Source of the DNA: JAOUJD01 sp963841815
GTDB lineage: Bacteria; Pseudomonadota; Gammaproteobacteria; Burkholderiales; Burkholderiaceae_F
Assembly: GCA_963841815.1 (NCBI GenBank)
Contig: CAWJEE010000007.1
Span: 1-64,000, forward strand
Direction of reading: 5' to 3'
Length of the DNA: 64,000 nt
Translations under genes and position numbers: made by a program
In this document: positions 1 to 7,995 of the stretch, in pieces
Layout: each line of letters opens with the position of its first letter
Position numbering within the stretch: the first letter of the stretch is position 1
Notes under the pieces: generated by a model
The model's database searches: none
The model's input: only the letters and a program-made list of their open reading frames with translations
Told to the model about the DNA's origin: nothing

Positions 1-999
1 AACTGCAGCAGGCGATCGACGGTGGCGACCGCGCGCGCCTGGTAGGTCTGCACGGCCAGCCCGAGGCCGGGCCAGTCGGCGAGCGCGGGCTCGCGCATCA
101 GGCGTTCGAACAGGCCGATGTGCAGGGCAAGGCGCTCCGACTCCTCGGCGTCGATCGTCAGGTTCACGTCCGCCGCGCGCGCGAGTCGTCCGAGTTCGAC
201 CAGCCGCGGATACAGCTCGAGGTCGCTGCGTTCGACCTGCGCGGTCTCGAAGCGGGGATGGATCGCCGACAGCTTGACCGAGATGCCGTCGCGCAGCGTC
301 CAGTCGCCGCCTCCGGCGACCTTGAGCGCGGACAGCGCGTTGACGTAGGACTCGTAGGCGCGGTCCGCATCGGGCCGCGTGCGCGCGCCCTCGCCGAGCA
401 TGTCGAACGAGTACAGGACGCGGGCGTCCGGCCGTTGCGCGGCGCGCGCGAGCGCGCCCTTCAGGTCGGTGGCGAACACGAACTGGTCCCCGAAGCGGCG
501 GATCCCCTCGATCACCAGGGGACGCAGCTGCGCTGCGCGCGAACCAGGCGCGCACGGTGCCCTGGTCGCCCTCGGCTCCGCGCAGGTCGGCATCGGCGGC
601 CGTGTGCCCGGCGGCCTTCAGCGCCGCAGCGAGCACGCGCGTGACGAAGTTGCCGTCCATGCCGATCCGGCTCGAGCGAAACGCCGCGAGCTTCTCGGCG
701 ATCAGCCAGGTCTGCGTATCGGCGTCGGGCGCGCGCAGCAGGGCTTCCGCCAGCCGAAGCAGGGCGATGCCTTCCGGCGTGGCGAGCGGAAACGAATTGA
801 GCAGATTCTGCGCCGACAGCAGGCCGGGATCGGCGGCGCGCACGGCCTCGATGTAGCCAAGGGCGCGTTCGCGTGCGGCCGCACGGCGTTCGGCCGGCGG
901 CTCGCCGAGTGCGAGCAGGCGCTGGATGGCCGACCGTTCATCTGCATACGGATCGCCGAGGTCGGGCAAGCGCTGCAGCGCTTCCAGTACGCCAGGCAT
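1..999 (-). pseudogene. putA: Proline dehydrogenase / bifunctional PutA, 5' part, frameshifted, runs off left edge
   Basis: PutA oxidises proline to glutamate through a flavin-dependent proline dehydrogenase and a P5C dehydrogenase module; only the N-terminal side lies here. On the reverse strand an ATG at 999, five bases after GGAG, opens a frame with the PutA arm (LLNSFPLATPEGIALLRLAEAL). After a frame change the PRODH signatures appear: YSFDMLGEG, then GISVKLSAIHPRFE, then DAEESERL. The two halves are in different frames. The junction is near 525-535 and fits one extra base (frame of 999 above, shifted frame below), with no further break down to base 1. The N-terminus is short, so the ribbon-helix-helix DNA-binding domain of some PutAs appears absent. 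The C-terminal dehydrogenase is outside the window, so a PRODH-only enzyme cannot be excluded. A sequencing indel is more likely than a true pseudogene. Confidence 0.85.
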
Positions 1000-1111
1000 G
1001 TGGTCTCCAGCGAGGAAAGGCGATACGAATTTTGCACCGGCTTCCTCGGGGTTGTCCTCTACGGCAGGGCCGCGCTCCTGCTCCTACAATCGCGCGCCCC
1101 CTGGAGCCCGC

Positions 1112-1541
1112 ATGTTCGATTTTTCCGCCGAGTCCGGTTTCGTCGCGTTGTTCGCGGCGAGCTTCATCGCGGCGACGATCCTGCCCGGCGGGTCGGAGAT
1201 CGTGCTGATCGCTGTCATCCACAAGCACCCGGACGCCTTGTGGCAGGCAATCGGCGTCGCCACCCTGGGCAACACGCTGGGTGGCGTCACGTCGTACTGG
1301 ATGGGCCGCCTGCTACCCAACCGGGTGCAGCACAAGGTCATCATCACGCTGCACAAGTACGGCTACTGGGCGCTGTCTGCTGTCGTGGCTGCCGCTCGTC
1401 GGCGACGCGCTGGCGGTGGGGGCGGGCTGGCTGCGGCTCAATCCGTGGCTGACCACGGCCGCCTTCGCCGTCGGCAAGTTCTTTCGCTACGTCATGGTCG
1501 GCGGCGGCTGGGCCTGGCTCGAGACGCTGCTCCGTGTCTAG
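1112..1541 (+). pseudogene. YqaA/DedA-like (SNARE-associated/VTT family) small membrane protein, frameshifted
   Basis: A small integral membrane protein of the DedA superfamily, YqaA branch; the exact substrate is unknown (superfamily members are linked to envelope lipid homeostasis). The ATG at 1112 gives MFDFSAESGFVALFAASFIAATILPGG; the Gly/Glu-rich motif after the first hydrophobic segment (LPGGSEIVL) and the later GNTLGGVTSYWMGR are typical of the family. The frame is lost at about 1375-1377 by one extra base (ctgtctgctg); the continuation LLSWLPLVGDALAVGAGWLR ... ETLLRV ends at 1541. Corrected length is about 142 residues, normal for YqaA. It is divergent from putA, and a TACAAT -10-like box lies at 1084-1089. 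A single-base consensus error is the likely cause of the break. Confidence 0.75.
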
Positions 1542-1585
1542 GGGCCCCCCTCTACGCGGGTCAGTGGGAGTCGCGGGAGGGTTCG

Positions 1586-1591
1586 TATAAT
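1586..1591 (+). promoter_or_regulatory. Putative sigma-70 -10 box upstream of etfB
   Basis: A perfect TATAAT lies 79 bases before the etfB start in the only sizeable gap of this unit. The -35 region at the right spacing is poor, so this is a candidate only. Confidence 0.4.
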
Positions 1592-1670
1592 CGACCGGGA
1601 AACGCGATTCAAACCGCGCGCCGTCCGGCGCATCCCAAACCCCCAGAACGCCAACCCATCAACGGCTCCC

Positions 1671-2420
1671 ATGAAAGTCCTCGTCCCCGTCAAGCGCGTG
1701 GTCGACTACAACGTGAAAGTGCGCGTGAAGTCCGACCAGACCGGTGTCGACATCGCGAACGTGAAGATGTCGATGAATCCCTTCGATGAGATCGCCGTCG
1801 AGGAAGCAGTGCGGCTGAAAGAGAAGGGCACGGCGACCGAGATCATCGTCGTGTCCTGCGGCCTGCCGCAGTGCCAGGAGACGCTGCGCACTGCGATGGC
1901 CATCGGTGCCGATCGCGGCATCCTGGTCGAAACGGATGTCGAGTTGCAGCCGCTCGCCGTCGCCAAGCTGCTGAAGGCGATCGTCGACAAGGAGAAGCCC
2001 GATCTCGTGATCGTCGGCAAGCAGGCGATCGACGATGACGCGAACCAGACCGGCCAGATGCTGGCCGCGCTCGCCGACCTGCCGCAAGGAACGTTCGCAT
2101 CGAAGGTGGAACTGATCGATGGTCGCGCACAGGTCACTCGGGAAGTCGACGGCGGCCTCGAGACGATTTCGATATCCCTGCCGGCGGTCATTACCGCCGA
2201 CCTGCGCCTGAACGAGCCGCGTTACGTCACGCTGCCCAATATCATGAAGGCGAAGAAGAAACCGCTCGAGACGGTCAAGCCGGCGGACCTCGGAGTCGAC
2301 GTCACGCCCCGCCTGAAGACGGTCAAGGTCTGCGAGCCGCCGGCGCGCAAGGCCGGCGCTCGCGTGCCCGACGTGGCGACTCTGGTCGCCAAGTTGAAGA
2401 CCGAAGCCAAAGTCCTCTAG
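1671..2420 (+). CDS. etfB: Electron transfer flavoprotein subunit beta
   Basis: EtfB binds AMP and, with EtfA/FAD, carries electrons from acyl-CoA and other flavin dehydrogenases to ETF:quinone oxidoreductase. The 249-residue product starts MKVLVPVKRVVDYNVKVRVK and has the classic beta-subunit features: NPFDEIAVEEAVRLKEKG, the adenine-nucleotide loop around GKQAIDDDANQTGQMLA, and GSVTLPN-like text (YVTLPNIMKAKKKPLE). Length and ends are normal. It is 22 bases upstream of etfA and clearly co-transcribed. A proline dehydrogenase gene and an acyl-CoA dehydrogenase gene lie on either side, both from flavoenzyme families that feed electrons to the membrane quinone pool. Confidence 0.97.
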   Translation: MKVLVPVKRVVDYNVKVRVKSDQTGVDIANVKMSMNPFDEIAVEEAVRLKEKGTATEIIVVSCGLPQCQETLRTAMAIGADRGILVETDVELQPLAVAKLLKAIVDKEKPDLVIVGKQAIDDDANQTGQMLAALADLPQGTFASKVELIDGRAQVTREVDGGLETISISLPAVITADLRLNEPRYVTLPNIMKAKKKPLETVKPADLGVDVTPRLKTVKVCEPPARKAGARVPDVATLVAKLKTEAKVL

Positions 2421-2442
2421 AAAAAACAGCGCGGAGAAACAG

Positions 2443-3375
2443 ATGACGGTTCTTGTACTTGCCGAACACGACAACCACTCGCTGAGGCCCTCGACGCTCA
2501 ACATCGTGACCGCCGCCGCCAAGTGCGGTGGGGAAGTTCACCTGCTCGTGGTGGGGCACAACGCCTCCACGGCGGCCCAGCAGGCGGCGAAGATCGCCGG
2601 GATTTCCAAGGTACTGCTTGCAGACGGGCCGCAGTTCGAGGGCGGGCTCGCCGAGGCGGTTGCCGCGCAGGTCGTCGCGCTGGCCGGGAGCTACAGCCAC
2701 GTGGTGGGCGCCGCAACGGCGTATGGCAAGAACATCCTGCCGCGTGTCGCCGCCAAGCTCGATGTCGCGCAGGTGTCCGACATCATCAGCGTCGAGTCGC
2801 CCGACACGTTCACGCGGCCGATCTACGCGGGCAATGCGATTGCCACCGTCCAGAGCACGGACCAGGTGAAGGTGATCACCGCGCGGCCGACCAACTTCGA
2901 TCCCGCGGCCGCCGAGGGCGGGTCCGCGACGGTCGAAAGCGTGGCTGCGGTGGCCGGCGCGGACTCATCGCGCTTCATCTCGCGCGACATCGCGAAATCC
3001 GACCGTCCCGAACTGCAGGGCGCGAAGGTCGTCGTTTCAGGCGGACGCGGAATGGGCTCGGCGGACAACTTCAAGCTGCTCGAACCGCTCGCCGACAAGC
3101 TGAATGCGGCGATGGGCGCCTCCCGCGCCGCGGTCGACGCCGGCTACGCGCCGAACGACTGGCAGGTCGGCCAGACCGGCAAGGTCGTCGCGCCGCAGTT
3201 GTACGTCGCGGTCGGGATCTCGGGCGCGATCCAGCACCTGGCCGGCATGAAGGATTCGAAGGTGATCGTCGCCATCAACAAGGATCCCGAGGCGCCGATC
3301 TTCCAGGTCGCCGACTACGGACTGGTGGGCGATCTCTTCGAGGTCGTGCCGCAGTTGGTCAAGGAACTCGGCTGA
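2443..3375 (+). CDS. etfA: Electron transfer flavoprotein subunit alpha
   Basis: This is the FAD-binding partner of EtfB, 310 residues. The N-terminal half is the alpha/beta domain; the C-terminal half has the FAD-binding signature SGGRGMGSADNF, then AVDAGYAPNDWQVGQTGK, LYVAVGISGAIQH and AINKDPEAPIFQVADYG, ending with the LFEVVPQLVKEL helix. All are canonical. A GGAG-type site precedes the ATG. A rho-independent terminator follows at once, so etfBA seems to be a bicistronic unit separate from the next acyl-CoA dehydrogenase. Confidence 0.97.
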   Translation: MTVLVLAEHDNHSLRPSTLNIVTAAAKCGGEVHLLVVGHNASTAAQQAAKIAGISKVLLADGPQFEGGLAEAVAAQVVALAGSYSHVVGAATAYGKNILPRVAAKLDVAQVSDIISVESPDTFTRPIYAGNAIATVQSTDQVKVITARPTNFDPAAAEGGSATVESVAAVAGADSSRFISRDIAKSDRPELQGAKVVVSGGRGMGSADNFKLLEPLADKLNAAMGASRAAVDAGYAPNDWQVGQTGKVVAPQLYVAVGISGAIQHLAGMKDSKVIVAINKDPEAPIFQVADYGLVGDLFEVVPQLVKELG

Positions 3376-3398
3376 CGGCCTGACGCCATGACGACGCG

Positions 3399-3440
3399 GG
3401 GCACAGTGCGCACGGACCACCGTGAAGCTGTGCCCTTTTT
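3399..3440 (+). terminator. Rho-independent terminator after etfA
   Basis: An 8-bp stem GGGCACAG (3399-3406) pairs with CTGTGCCC (3428-3435) and is followed by five T (3436-3440). The loop contains a smaller CACGG/CCGTG stem. It lies between etfA and the acyl-CoA dehydrogenase. Confidence 0.75.
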
Positions 3441-3461
3441 GTTTACCCAGCAGGAAGTGCC

Positions 3462-5264
3462 ATGAACTACGTCGCTCCGATCAAGGACATGCAGTTCGTC
3501 CTGAACGAACTGGCAGGACTGAAGAAGATCCAGAGCCTCCCCGGCTGCGAGGACGCAACCGACGAAACGGTCGCTGCGGTGCTCGAGGAAAACGCGCGCT
3601 TCATGGGCGAGGTGGTCGCGCCGCTGAACCGCACCGGCGACGTCGAGCCGGCGAAGTGGGACAACGGCCGCGTCATCACGACGCCCGGGTTCAAGCAGGC
3701 GTTCGACGCCTTCGTGCAGGCGGGCTGGCAAGGCGTGCAGCACCCCGGCGAGTTCGGCGGGCAGGGCCTGCCCAAGGTCGTCGCGGCGCCGTGCATGGAG
3801 ATGCTGCAGTCGGCGAACCTGTCGTTCGCGCTGTGCCCGCTGCTGACCGACGGCGCCATCGAGGCGTTGCTGACGGCGGGCAGCGACGAGCAGAAGTCGA
3901 CCTACATCCATCGGCTGATCGACGGCAGCTGGACCGGCACGATGAACCTCACCGAGTCGCAGGCCGGGTCCGACCTCGCGCAGGTGCGCACGCGGGCGGT
4001 GCCGCAGGACGACGGGACATACAGGCTGTTCGGCCAGAAGATCTTCATCACCTTCGGCGAGCACGACCTCGCCGAGAACATCGTGCACCTCGTGCTCGCG
4101 CGCACGCCGGACGCGCCGGAGGGCGTCAAGGGCATCTCCCTGTTCATCGTGCCGAAGTTCCTGTTCGATGCCGAGGGCAAGCTCGGCAAGCGCAACGACG
4201 TGTACTGCGCGTCGATCGAGCACAAGCTGGGCATCAATGCGAGCCCGACCTGCGTGCTGCTGTTCGGCGACGAGAAGGGCGAGGTCGGGCCGGGCGCGAT
4301 CGGGCAACTCATCGGCCAGGAGAATCGCGGCCTCGAGTACATGTTCATCATGATGAATGCCGCGCGCTTCCAGGTCGGGATGCAGGGCATCGCGGTGTGC
4401 GAGCGCGCCTACCAGCAGGCGGTCTGGTACGCCAAGGACCGCGTCCAGAGCCGGGCGGTCGAAGGCTCGCCCGGCCCCGTGCCGATCATCCGGCATCCGG
4501 ACGTGCGCCGGATGCTGATGTTCATGCGCGCGAACACCGAAGCCGCGCGTGCGGTCGCCTATGTCGCCGCTGGCTACAACGATCTCGCCCACCACCATCC
4601 GGACGCCGATGCGCGCGCCGCGGCGAAGGCGGCGTACGACTACCTCGTGCCGATAGTGAAGGGGTGGTCCACCGAGATGTCGATCGACGTGACTTCCACC
4701 GGCGTGCAGGTGCACGGCGGCATGGGCTTCGTCGAGGAGACGGGGGCCGCGCAGTACTACCGCGACGCGCGCATCCTGACGATCTACGAAGGCACGACGG
4801 CGATCCAGGCGAACGACCTGATCGGGCGCAAGACCAGCCGCGACGGTGGCGCGACGGCGAAGCGCTTCGTCGACGAGATGCGCGCGACGGCGAACGAGCT
4901 GGAGAAGGCCGGCGGCGACTGCGCGCCGATCGCCGGTCGCCTTCGGGCCGCCGTCGACGCCTACGTGGAAGTGATCGACTTCGTCGTGCGCGAGTTCAAG
5001 GACGGCGACGTGCGCGCGGTCTACGCCGGCTCGGTGCCGTACCTGAAGCTCGCGGGCATCGTGCATGGCGGATGGCAGATGGCGCGGGCCGCCCTCGCAT
5101 CCAGCCGACGCCTCGCGGCCGGAGAGGATCCCGACTTCCACCGCGCCAAGATCGGGACGGCGAGGTTCTTCGCAGACCACATGCTCGTGACCGCGGCGGC
5201 GCTCGCGGCGGCTGCAACCGAGGGCAGCTCGGGCACCCTGGCGCTGACGGAAGAGCAGTTCTGA
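3462..5264 (+). CDS. Acyl-CoA dehydrogenase (long, AcdA/FadE-like with C-terminal extension)
   Basis: An FAD enzyme that introduces the alpha-beta double bond in acyl-CoA during beta-oxidation and passes electrons to ETF. The start MNYVAPIKDMQFVL follows AGGAAG by four bases. The 600 residues have the N-terminal helical domain, the middle beta domain (TMNLTESQAGSDL, then FGQKIFITFGEHDL) and the C-terminal domain with GVQVHGGMGFVEETGAAQYYRDARI, which holds the flavin-binding stretch, then ILTIYEGTTAIQANDLIGRK. The length (about 600 against about 380 for short enzymes) matches the family with a C-terminal extension that includes phenylpropionyl- and medium-chain-like members. Substrate length cannot be read. 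It stands just after etfBA but behind a terminator. Confidence 0.93.
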   Translation: MNYVAPIKDMQFVLNELAGLKKIQSLPGCEDATDETVAAVLEENARFMGEVVAPLNRTGDVEPAKWDNGRVITTPGFKQAFDAFVQAGWQGVQHPGEFGGQGLPKVVAAPCMEMLQSANLSFALCPLLTDGAIEALLTAGSDEQKSTYIHRLIDGSWTGTMNLTESQAGSDLAQVRTRAVPQDDGTYRLFGQKIFITFGEHDLAENIVHLVLARTPDAPEGVKGISLFIVPKFLFDAEGKLGKRNDVYCASIEHKLGINASPTCVLLFGDEKGEVGPGAIGQLIGQENRGLEYMFIMMNAARFQVGMQGIAVCERAYQQAVWYAKDRVQSRAVEGSPGPVPIIRHPDVRRMLMFMRANTEAARAVAYVAAGYNDLAHHHPDADARAAAKAAYDYLVPIVKGWSTEMSIDVTSTGVQVHGGMGFVEETGAAQYYRDARILTIYEGTTAIQANDLIGRKTSRDGGATAKRFVDEMRATANELEKAGGDCAPIAGRLRAAVDAYVEVIDFVVREFKDGDVRAVYAGSVPYLKLAGIVHGGWQMARAALASSRRLAAGEDPDFHRAKIGTARFFADHMLVTAAALAAAATEGSSGTLALTEEQF

Positions 5265-5299
5265 CCGGAGTTGCCGCAAGCAGGGCTGCGCTGCAAGTA

Positions 5300-5336
5300 A
5301 TAGCGGATGGCTATCGACGAAATAGAGACAATCTAT
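5300..5336 (+). promoter_or_regulatory. OxyR operator, perfect four-box site
   Basis: The sequence shows ATAG (5300-5303), 7 bases, CTAT (5311-5314), 7 bases, ATAG (5322-5325), 7 bases, CTAT (5333-5336). This is exactly the consensus recognised by tetrameric OxyR in proteobacteria (ATAG-N7-CTAT-N7-ATAG-N7-CTAT). Its right edge touches the predicted -35 region of the rubrerythrin promoter, the normal placement for activation by oxidised OxyR. Confidence 0.88.
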
Positions 5337-5365
5337 TTTTTGCATGCATGTCGGAAGCGTAGATT
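5337..5365 (+). promoter_or_regulatory. Predicted promoter of the rubrerythrin operon
   Basis: A weak -35 (TTTTTG, 5337-5342), a 17-base spacer and -10 TAGATT (5360-5365) lie directly downstream of the OxyR site and 70 bases before the rubrerythrin ATG. A weak -35 abutting the operator is expected for a promoter that needs the activator. Confidence 0.6.
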
Positions 5366-5434
5366 CGACTTCGAGCCGGAGCGCGACGCGCTCCGGACTT
5401 CTTCCTTCGTCTGGATCAGCAACAGGAGACATCG

Positions 5435-5854
5435 ATGCAACTGAAGGGCACCAAGACTGAACAGAACCTGAAAGACGCGTTCGCCGGTGAATCGCAGGCC
5501 AACCGTCGTTACCTGTACTTCGCAGCGAAGGCGGACGTCGAGGGCTACAACGACGTGGCGGCCGTCTTCCGTTCGACCGCCGAAGGCGAGACGGGTCACG
5601 CGCACGGCCACCTCGAGTACCTCGAGGCGGTCGGCGACCCGGCCACCGGCCTGCCGATCGGCCCGACCAAGGCCAACCTGAAGGCGTCGATCGCGGGCGA
5701 GACGCACGAGTACACGGACATGTACCCGGGCATGGCGAAGTCCGCGCGCGACGAGGGCTTCGACGAGATCGCCGACTGGTTCGAGACGCTGGCGAAGGCC
5801 GAGCGTTCGCACGCGAACAAGTTCCAGAGGACTCTCGACGCGCTCGTCGACTAG
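5435..5854 (+). CDS. Rubrerythrin (ferritin-like diiron protein, no rubredoxin domain)
   Basis: A cytoplasmic diiron protein that reduces hydrogen peroxide to water. The 139 residues form the four-helix ferritin-like domain with the iron ligands visible as FAGESQANRRYLYFA, EGETGHAHG, AGETHEYTDMYPGMA and AERSHANKF. The C-terminal rubredoxin-like Fe(SCys)4 domain of classical rubrerythrin is missing, so electrons must come from another protein. The cysteine-rich protein encoded next is a natural candidate. AGGAGA precedes the ATG. The perfect OxyR operator upstream marks it as peroxide-inducible. In many proteobacteria the same trio (rubrerythrin, Fe-S protein, DUF3501) occurs together. Confidence 0.93.
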   Translation: MQLKGTKTEQNLKDAFAGESQANRRYLYFAAKADVEGYNDVAAVFRSTAEGETGHAHGHLEYLEAVGDPATGLPIGPTKANLKASIAGETHEYTDMYPGMAKSARDEGFDEIADWFETLAKAERSHANKFQRTLDALVD

Positions 5855-5887
5855 GTCGATGCGGGCATCGCCCCGCAAGTGCAATGC

Positions 5888-5941
5888 CCGCGCGTCGCGA
5901 CGACGCGCGGTTTCTCCTCGGCCCGGCATCTGCCGGGCCGA
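5888..5941 (+). terminator. Two consecutive strong hairpins between rubrerythrin and the Fe-S gene
   Basis: The first hairpin pairs CCGCGCGTCG (5888-5897) with CGACGCGCGG (5901-5910) around a 3-base loop and is followed by TTTCT. A second (CGGCCCGGCA / TGCCGGGCCG, about 5919-5940) follows at once. The weak T tract suggests a partial terminator or a stabilising/processing element that would give more rubrerythrin than downstream product. Confidence 0.5.
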
Positions 5942-5977
5942 TGGGAGCCCTGCGGTTCAATCACTACGGAATACACC

Positions 5978-7330
5978 ATGAACGTCCGTGAGGGCAGCCT
6001 CGAGGCGCCGACCCGGCATCCGCTCGGCCAGAAGAGCGCAGAGTTCTGGAACGAACAGGCGCTCGAGAAGGAAATGGAGCGCGTGTTCGACATCTGCCAC
6101 GGGTGCCGCCGCTGCGTCAGCCTGTGCGGATCGTTTCCGGCGCTGTTCGACCTCGTCGACAACGGCCCGACCGGCGAAGTCGATGGCGTGCCGAAGGAGA
6201 AGTACAAGGACGTCGTCGACCAGTGCTACCTGTGCGACATGTGCTACATGAGCAAGTGCCCGTACGTGCCGCCGCACCAGTGGAACCTGGACTTCCCGCA
6301 CCTGATGCTGCGCGCCAAGGCGGTCCACTTCAGGAAGCACGGCGCCACCGCGAGCGACAACTTCCTGACCTCGACCGACAAGGTCGGCCTGTTCGCGGGT
6401 ATCCCCATCGTCACGCAGGCGGTGAACGCGGTGAACCGGACGGCCCCGGCGCGCGCGGCGATGGAAAAGCTGATGGGCATCGACCGCAATGCGTGGCGAC
6501 CCGACTTCGCGCCGAAGACGTTCCGCGCCGGCGCGCGCTCGAACGCGAGCGCCGCGGTGCGCGACGGCGCCAAGACGCCCGGCAAGGTCGCCATCTTCGC
6601 GACCTGCTACGTCAACTACAACGAGCCGGGCATCGGCTGGGACCTGATCAGGATCCTCGACCACAACGAGATTCCGTACGTGCTGGCGGAGAAGGAAGCG
6701 TGCTGCGGCATGCCAAAGCTCGAGATCGGCGACCTCGACGCGGTCGAGCAGCTGAAGAACGTCAACATTCCGCAGCTCGCGCGGCTCGCCCGCGAGGGGT
6801 ACGCCATCGTCACCGCGATTCCGTCCTGCACCTTGATGTACAAGCAGGAACTGCCGCTGATGTTCCCGGACGACGCCGACGTGCAGGCGGTGAAGGCGGC
6901 GATGTGGGACCCGTTCGAGTATCTGGTCGCGCGCAACAAGGACGGCCTGCTCAAGACCGACTTCAAGAAACCGCTCGGCACGGTCTCGTACCACGTGCCG
7001 TGCCACGGCCGAGTGCAGAACGTCGGGCGCAAGACGGAAGAGATGCTGAAGCTGGTACCGGACACGACGCTCAACACCGTCGAGCGCTGCTCCGGCCACT
7101 CGGGCATCTGGGGCACCCGCAAGGAGTTCCACGGCATGGCGATGAAGATCGGCAAGCCGGTCTTCAAGAACATGGCGAACGCGAAGCCCGATTACATAAG
7201 CTCGGACTGCCAGCTGGCGGGCCACCACATCGAGCAGGGCATCCAGCAGTTCGCCAGGGAGGCGCTCGGCGGCAAGACGCCCGAAGTCGCCCATCCGATC
7301 ACCCTCGTACGCATCGCGTACGGCCTGTAA
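5978..7330 (+). CDS. Cysteine-rich Fe-S protein, heterodisulfide-reductase/GlpC-like (CCG domains)
   Basis: An electron-transfer protein with two [4Fe-4S] ferredoxin-type clusters followed by two cysteine-rich CCG domains. The visible motifs are CHGCRRCVSLC (about residue 40) and CYLCDMCYMSKCPY (about 85), then EKEACCGMP (about 245) and ERCSGHSGIWG in the second CCG domain. The ATG at 5978 is preferred over the in-frame ATG at 5879, because the latter would translate the hairpins. The product is 450 residues. Related subunits (HdrD, GlpC, GlcF) pass electrons to or from quinones or thiols. I infer that it feeds the rubredoxin-less rubrerythrin upstream; the physiological donor is not visible. 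The gap to DUF3501 is 19 bases, so the two are co-transcribed. Confidence 0.88.
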   Translation: MNVREGSLEAPTRHPLGQKSAEFWNEQALEKEMERVFDICHGCRRCVSLCGSFPALFDLVDNGPTGEVDGVPKEKYKDVVDQCYLCDMCYMSKCPYVPPHQWNLDFPHLMLRAKAVHFRKHGATASDNFLTSTDKVGLFAGIPIVTQAVNAVNRTAPARAAMEKLMGIDRNAWRPDFAPKTFRAGARSNASAAVRDGAKTPGKVAIFATCYVNYNEPGIGWDLIRILDHNEIPYVLAEKEACCGMPKLEIGDLDAVEQLKNVNIPQLARLAREGYAIVTAIPSCTLMYKQELPLMFPDDADVQAVKAAMWDPFEYLVARNKDGLLKTDFKKPLGTVSYHVPCHGRVQNVGRKTEEMLKLVPDTTLNTVERCSGHSGIWGTRKEFHGMAMKIGKPVFKNMANAKPDYISSDCQLAGHHIEQGIQQFAREALGGKTPEVAHPITLVRIAYGL

Positions 7331-7349
7331 CCGCAAGGACGTTGGAGAC

Positions 7350-7940
7350 ATGACGATGGCACAGATCTCGCGTGACAGCCTGCTGACGCTCGAGGCCTAT
7401 GCGAAGCAGCGTGCGGAGTTCCGCGCCCGCGTGCTCGCCCACAAGAAGAACCGCACGGTGCGGCTGGGCGACCACGTGACGCTGATCTTCGAGGACGAGC
7501 TGACGATTCGCTACCAGATCCAGGAGATGCTGCGGATCGAGAAGACGTTCGAGGAGGCGGGCATCCAGGATGAACTCGACGCGTACAACCCGCTGATTCC
7601 CGACGGCACGAACCTGAAGGCGACGATGATGATCGAGTACGACGATCCCGTCGTGCGCAAGGGTGCGCTGGCGAAGCTGAAGGGCGTCGAGGACCGCGTC
7701 TACGTCCAGGTCGACGGCCAGCCGAGGGTCTACGCGATCGCCGACGAGGATCTCGAGCGCGAGAACGACGAGAAGACATCGTCGGTCCACTTCCTGCGCT
7801 TCGAGTTCGCCCCGGACGCGATTGTCGCCCTGAAGCAGGGCGCGGCGATTGCCATGGGTGTGGATCACCCGAACTGCAATTTGCGGATCGACGAAGTCGC
7901 GCCGCAGGTCCAGGCCGCGCTTGCCCAGGACTTCCGCTGA
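7350..7940 (+). CDS. DUF3501 family protein
   Basis: A 196-residue soluble protein without signal peptide, with the family hallmarks RLGDHVTLIFEDELTIRYQIQEMLRIEK, YNPLIPDGTNLKATMMIEYDD and VDHPNCNLRI. The biochemical function is unknown. It is the last gene of the rubrerythrin / Fe-S / DUF3501 unit, so a role in the same peroxide response is inferred from position and from the recurrence of this trio in other proteobacteria. There are two possible starts: ATG 7350 (MTMAQIS) and ATG 7356 (MAQIS). GGAG stands closer to the first but with suboptimal spacing, so 7356 is possible. Confidence 0.85.
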   Translation: MTMAQISRDSLLTLEAYAKQRAEFRARVLAHKKNRTVRLGDHVTLIFEDELTIRYQIQEMLRIEKTFEEAGIQDELDAYNPLIPDGTNLKATMMIEYDDPVVRKGALAKLKGVEDRVYVQVDGQPRVYAIADEDLERENDEKTSSVHFLRFEFAPDAIVALKQGAAIAMGVDHPNCNLRIDEVAPQVQAALAQDFR

Positions 7941-7995
7941 CGGCCCCATCGAGCGGACCCCGAGCGACGATCCCGTCGTCGCCGCGTCCGCTCCC

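Noticed and set aside
3315..5960. Very long reverse-strand open frame (881 codons) opposite the acyl-CoA dehydrogenase and rubrerythrin genes
   Set aside because: Arg/Pro/Ala-rich text with no family motif; typical antisense shadow of a high-GC gene.
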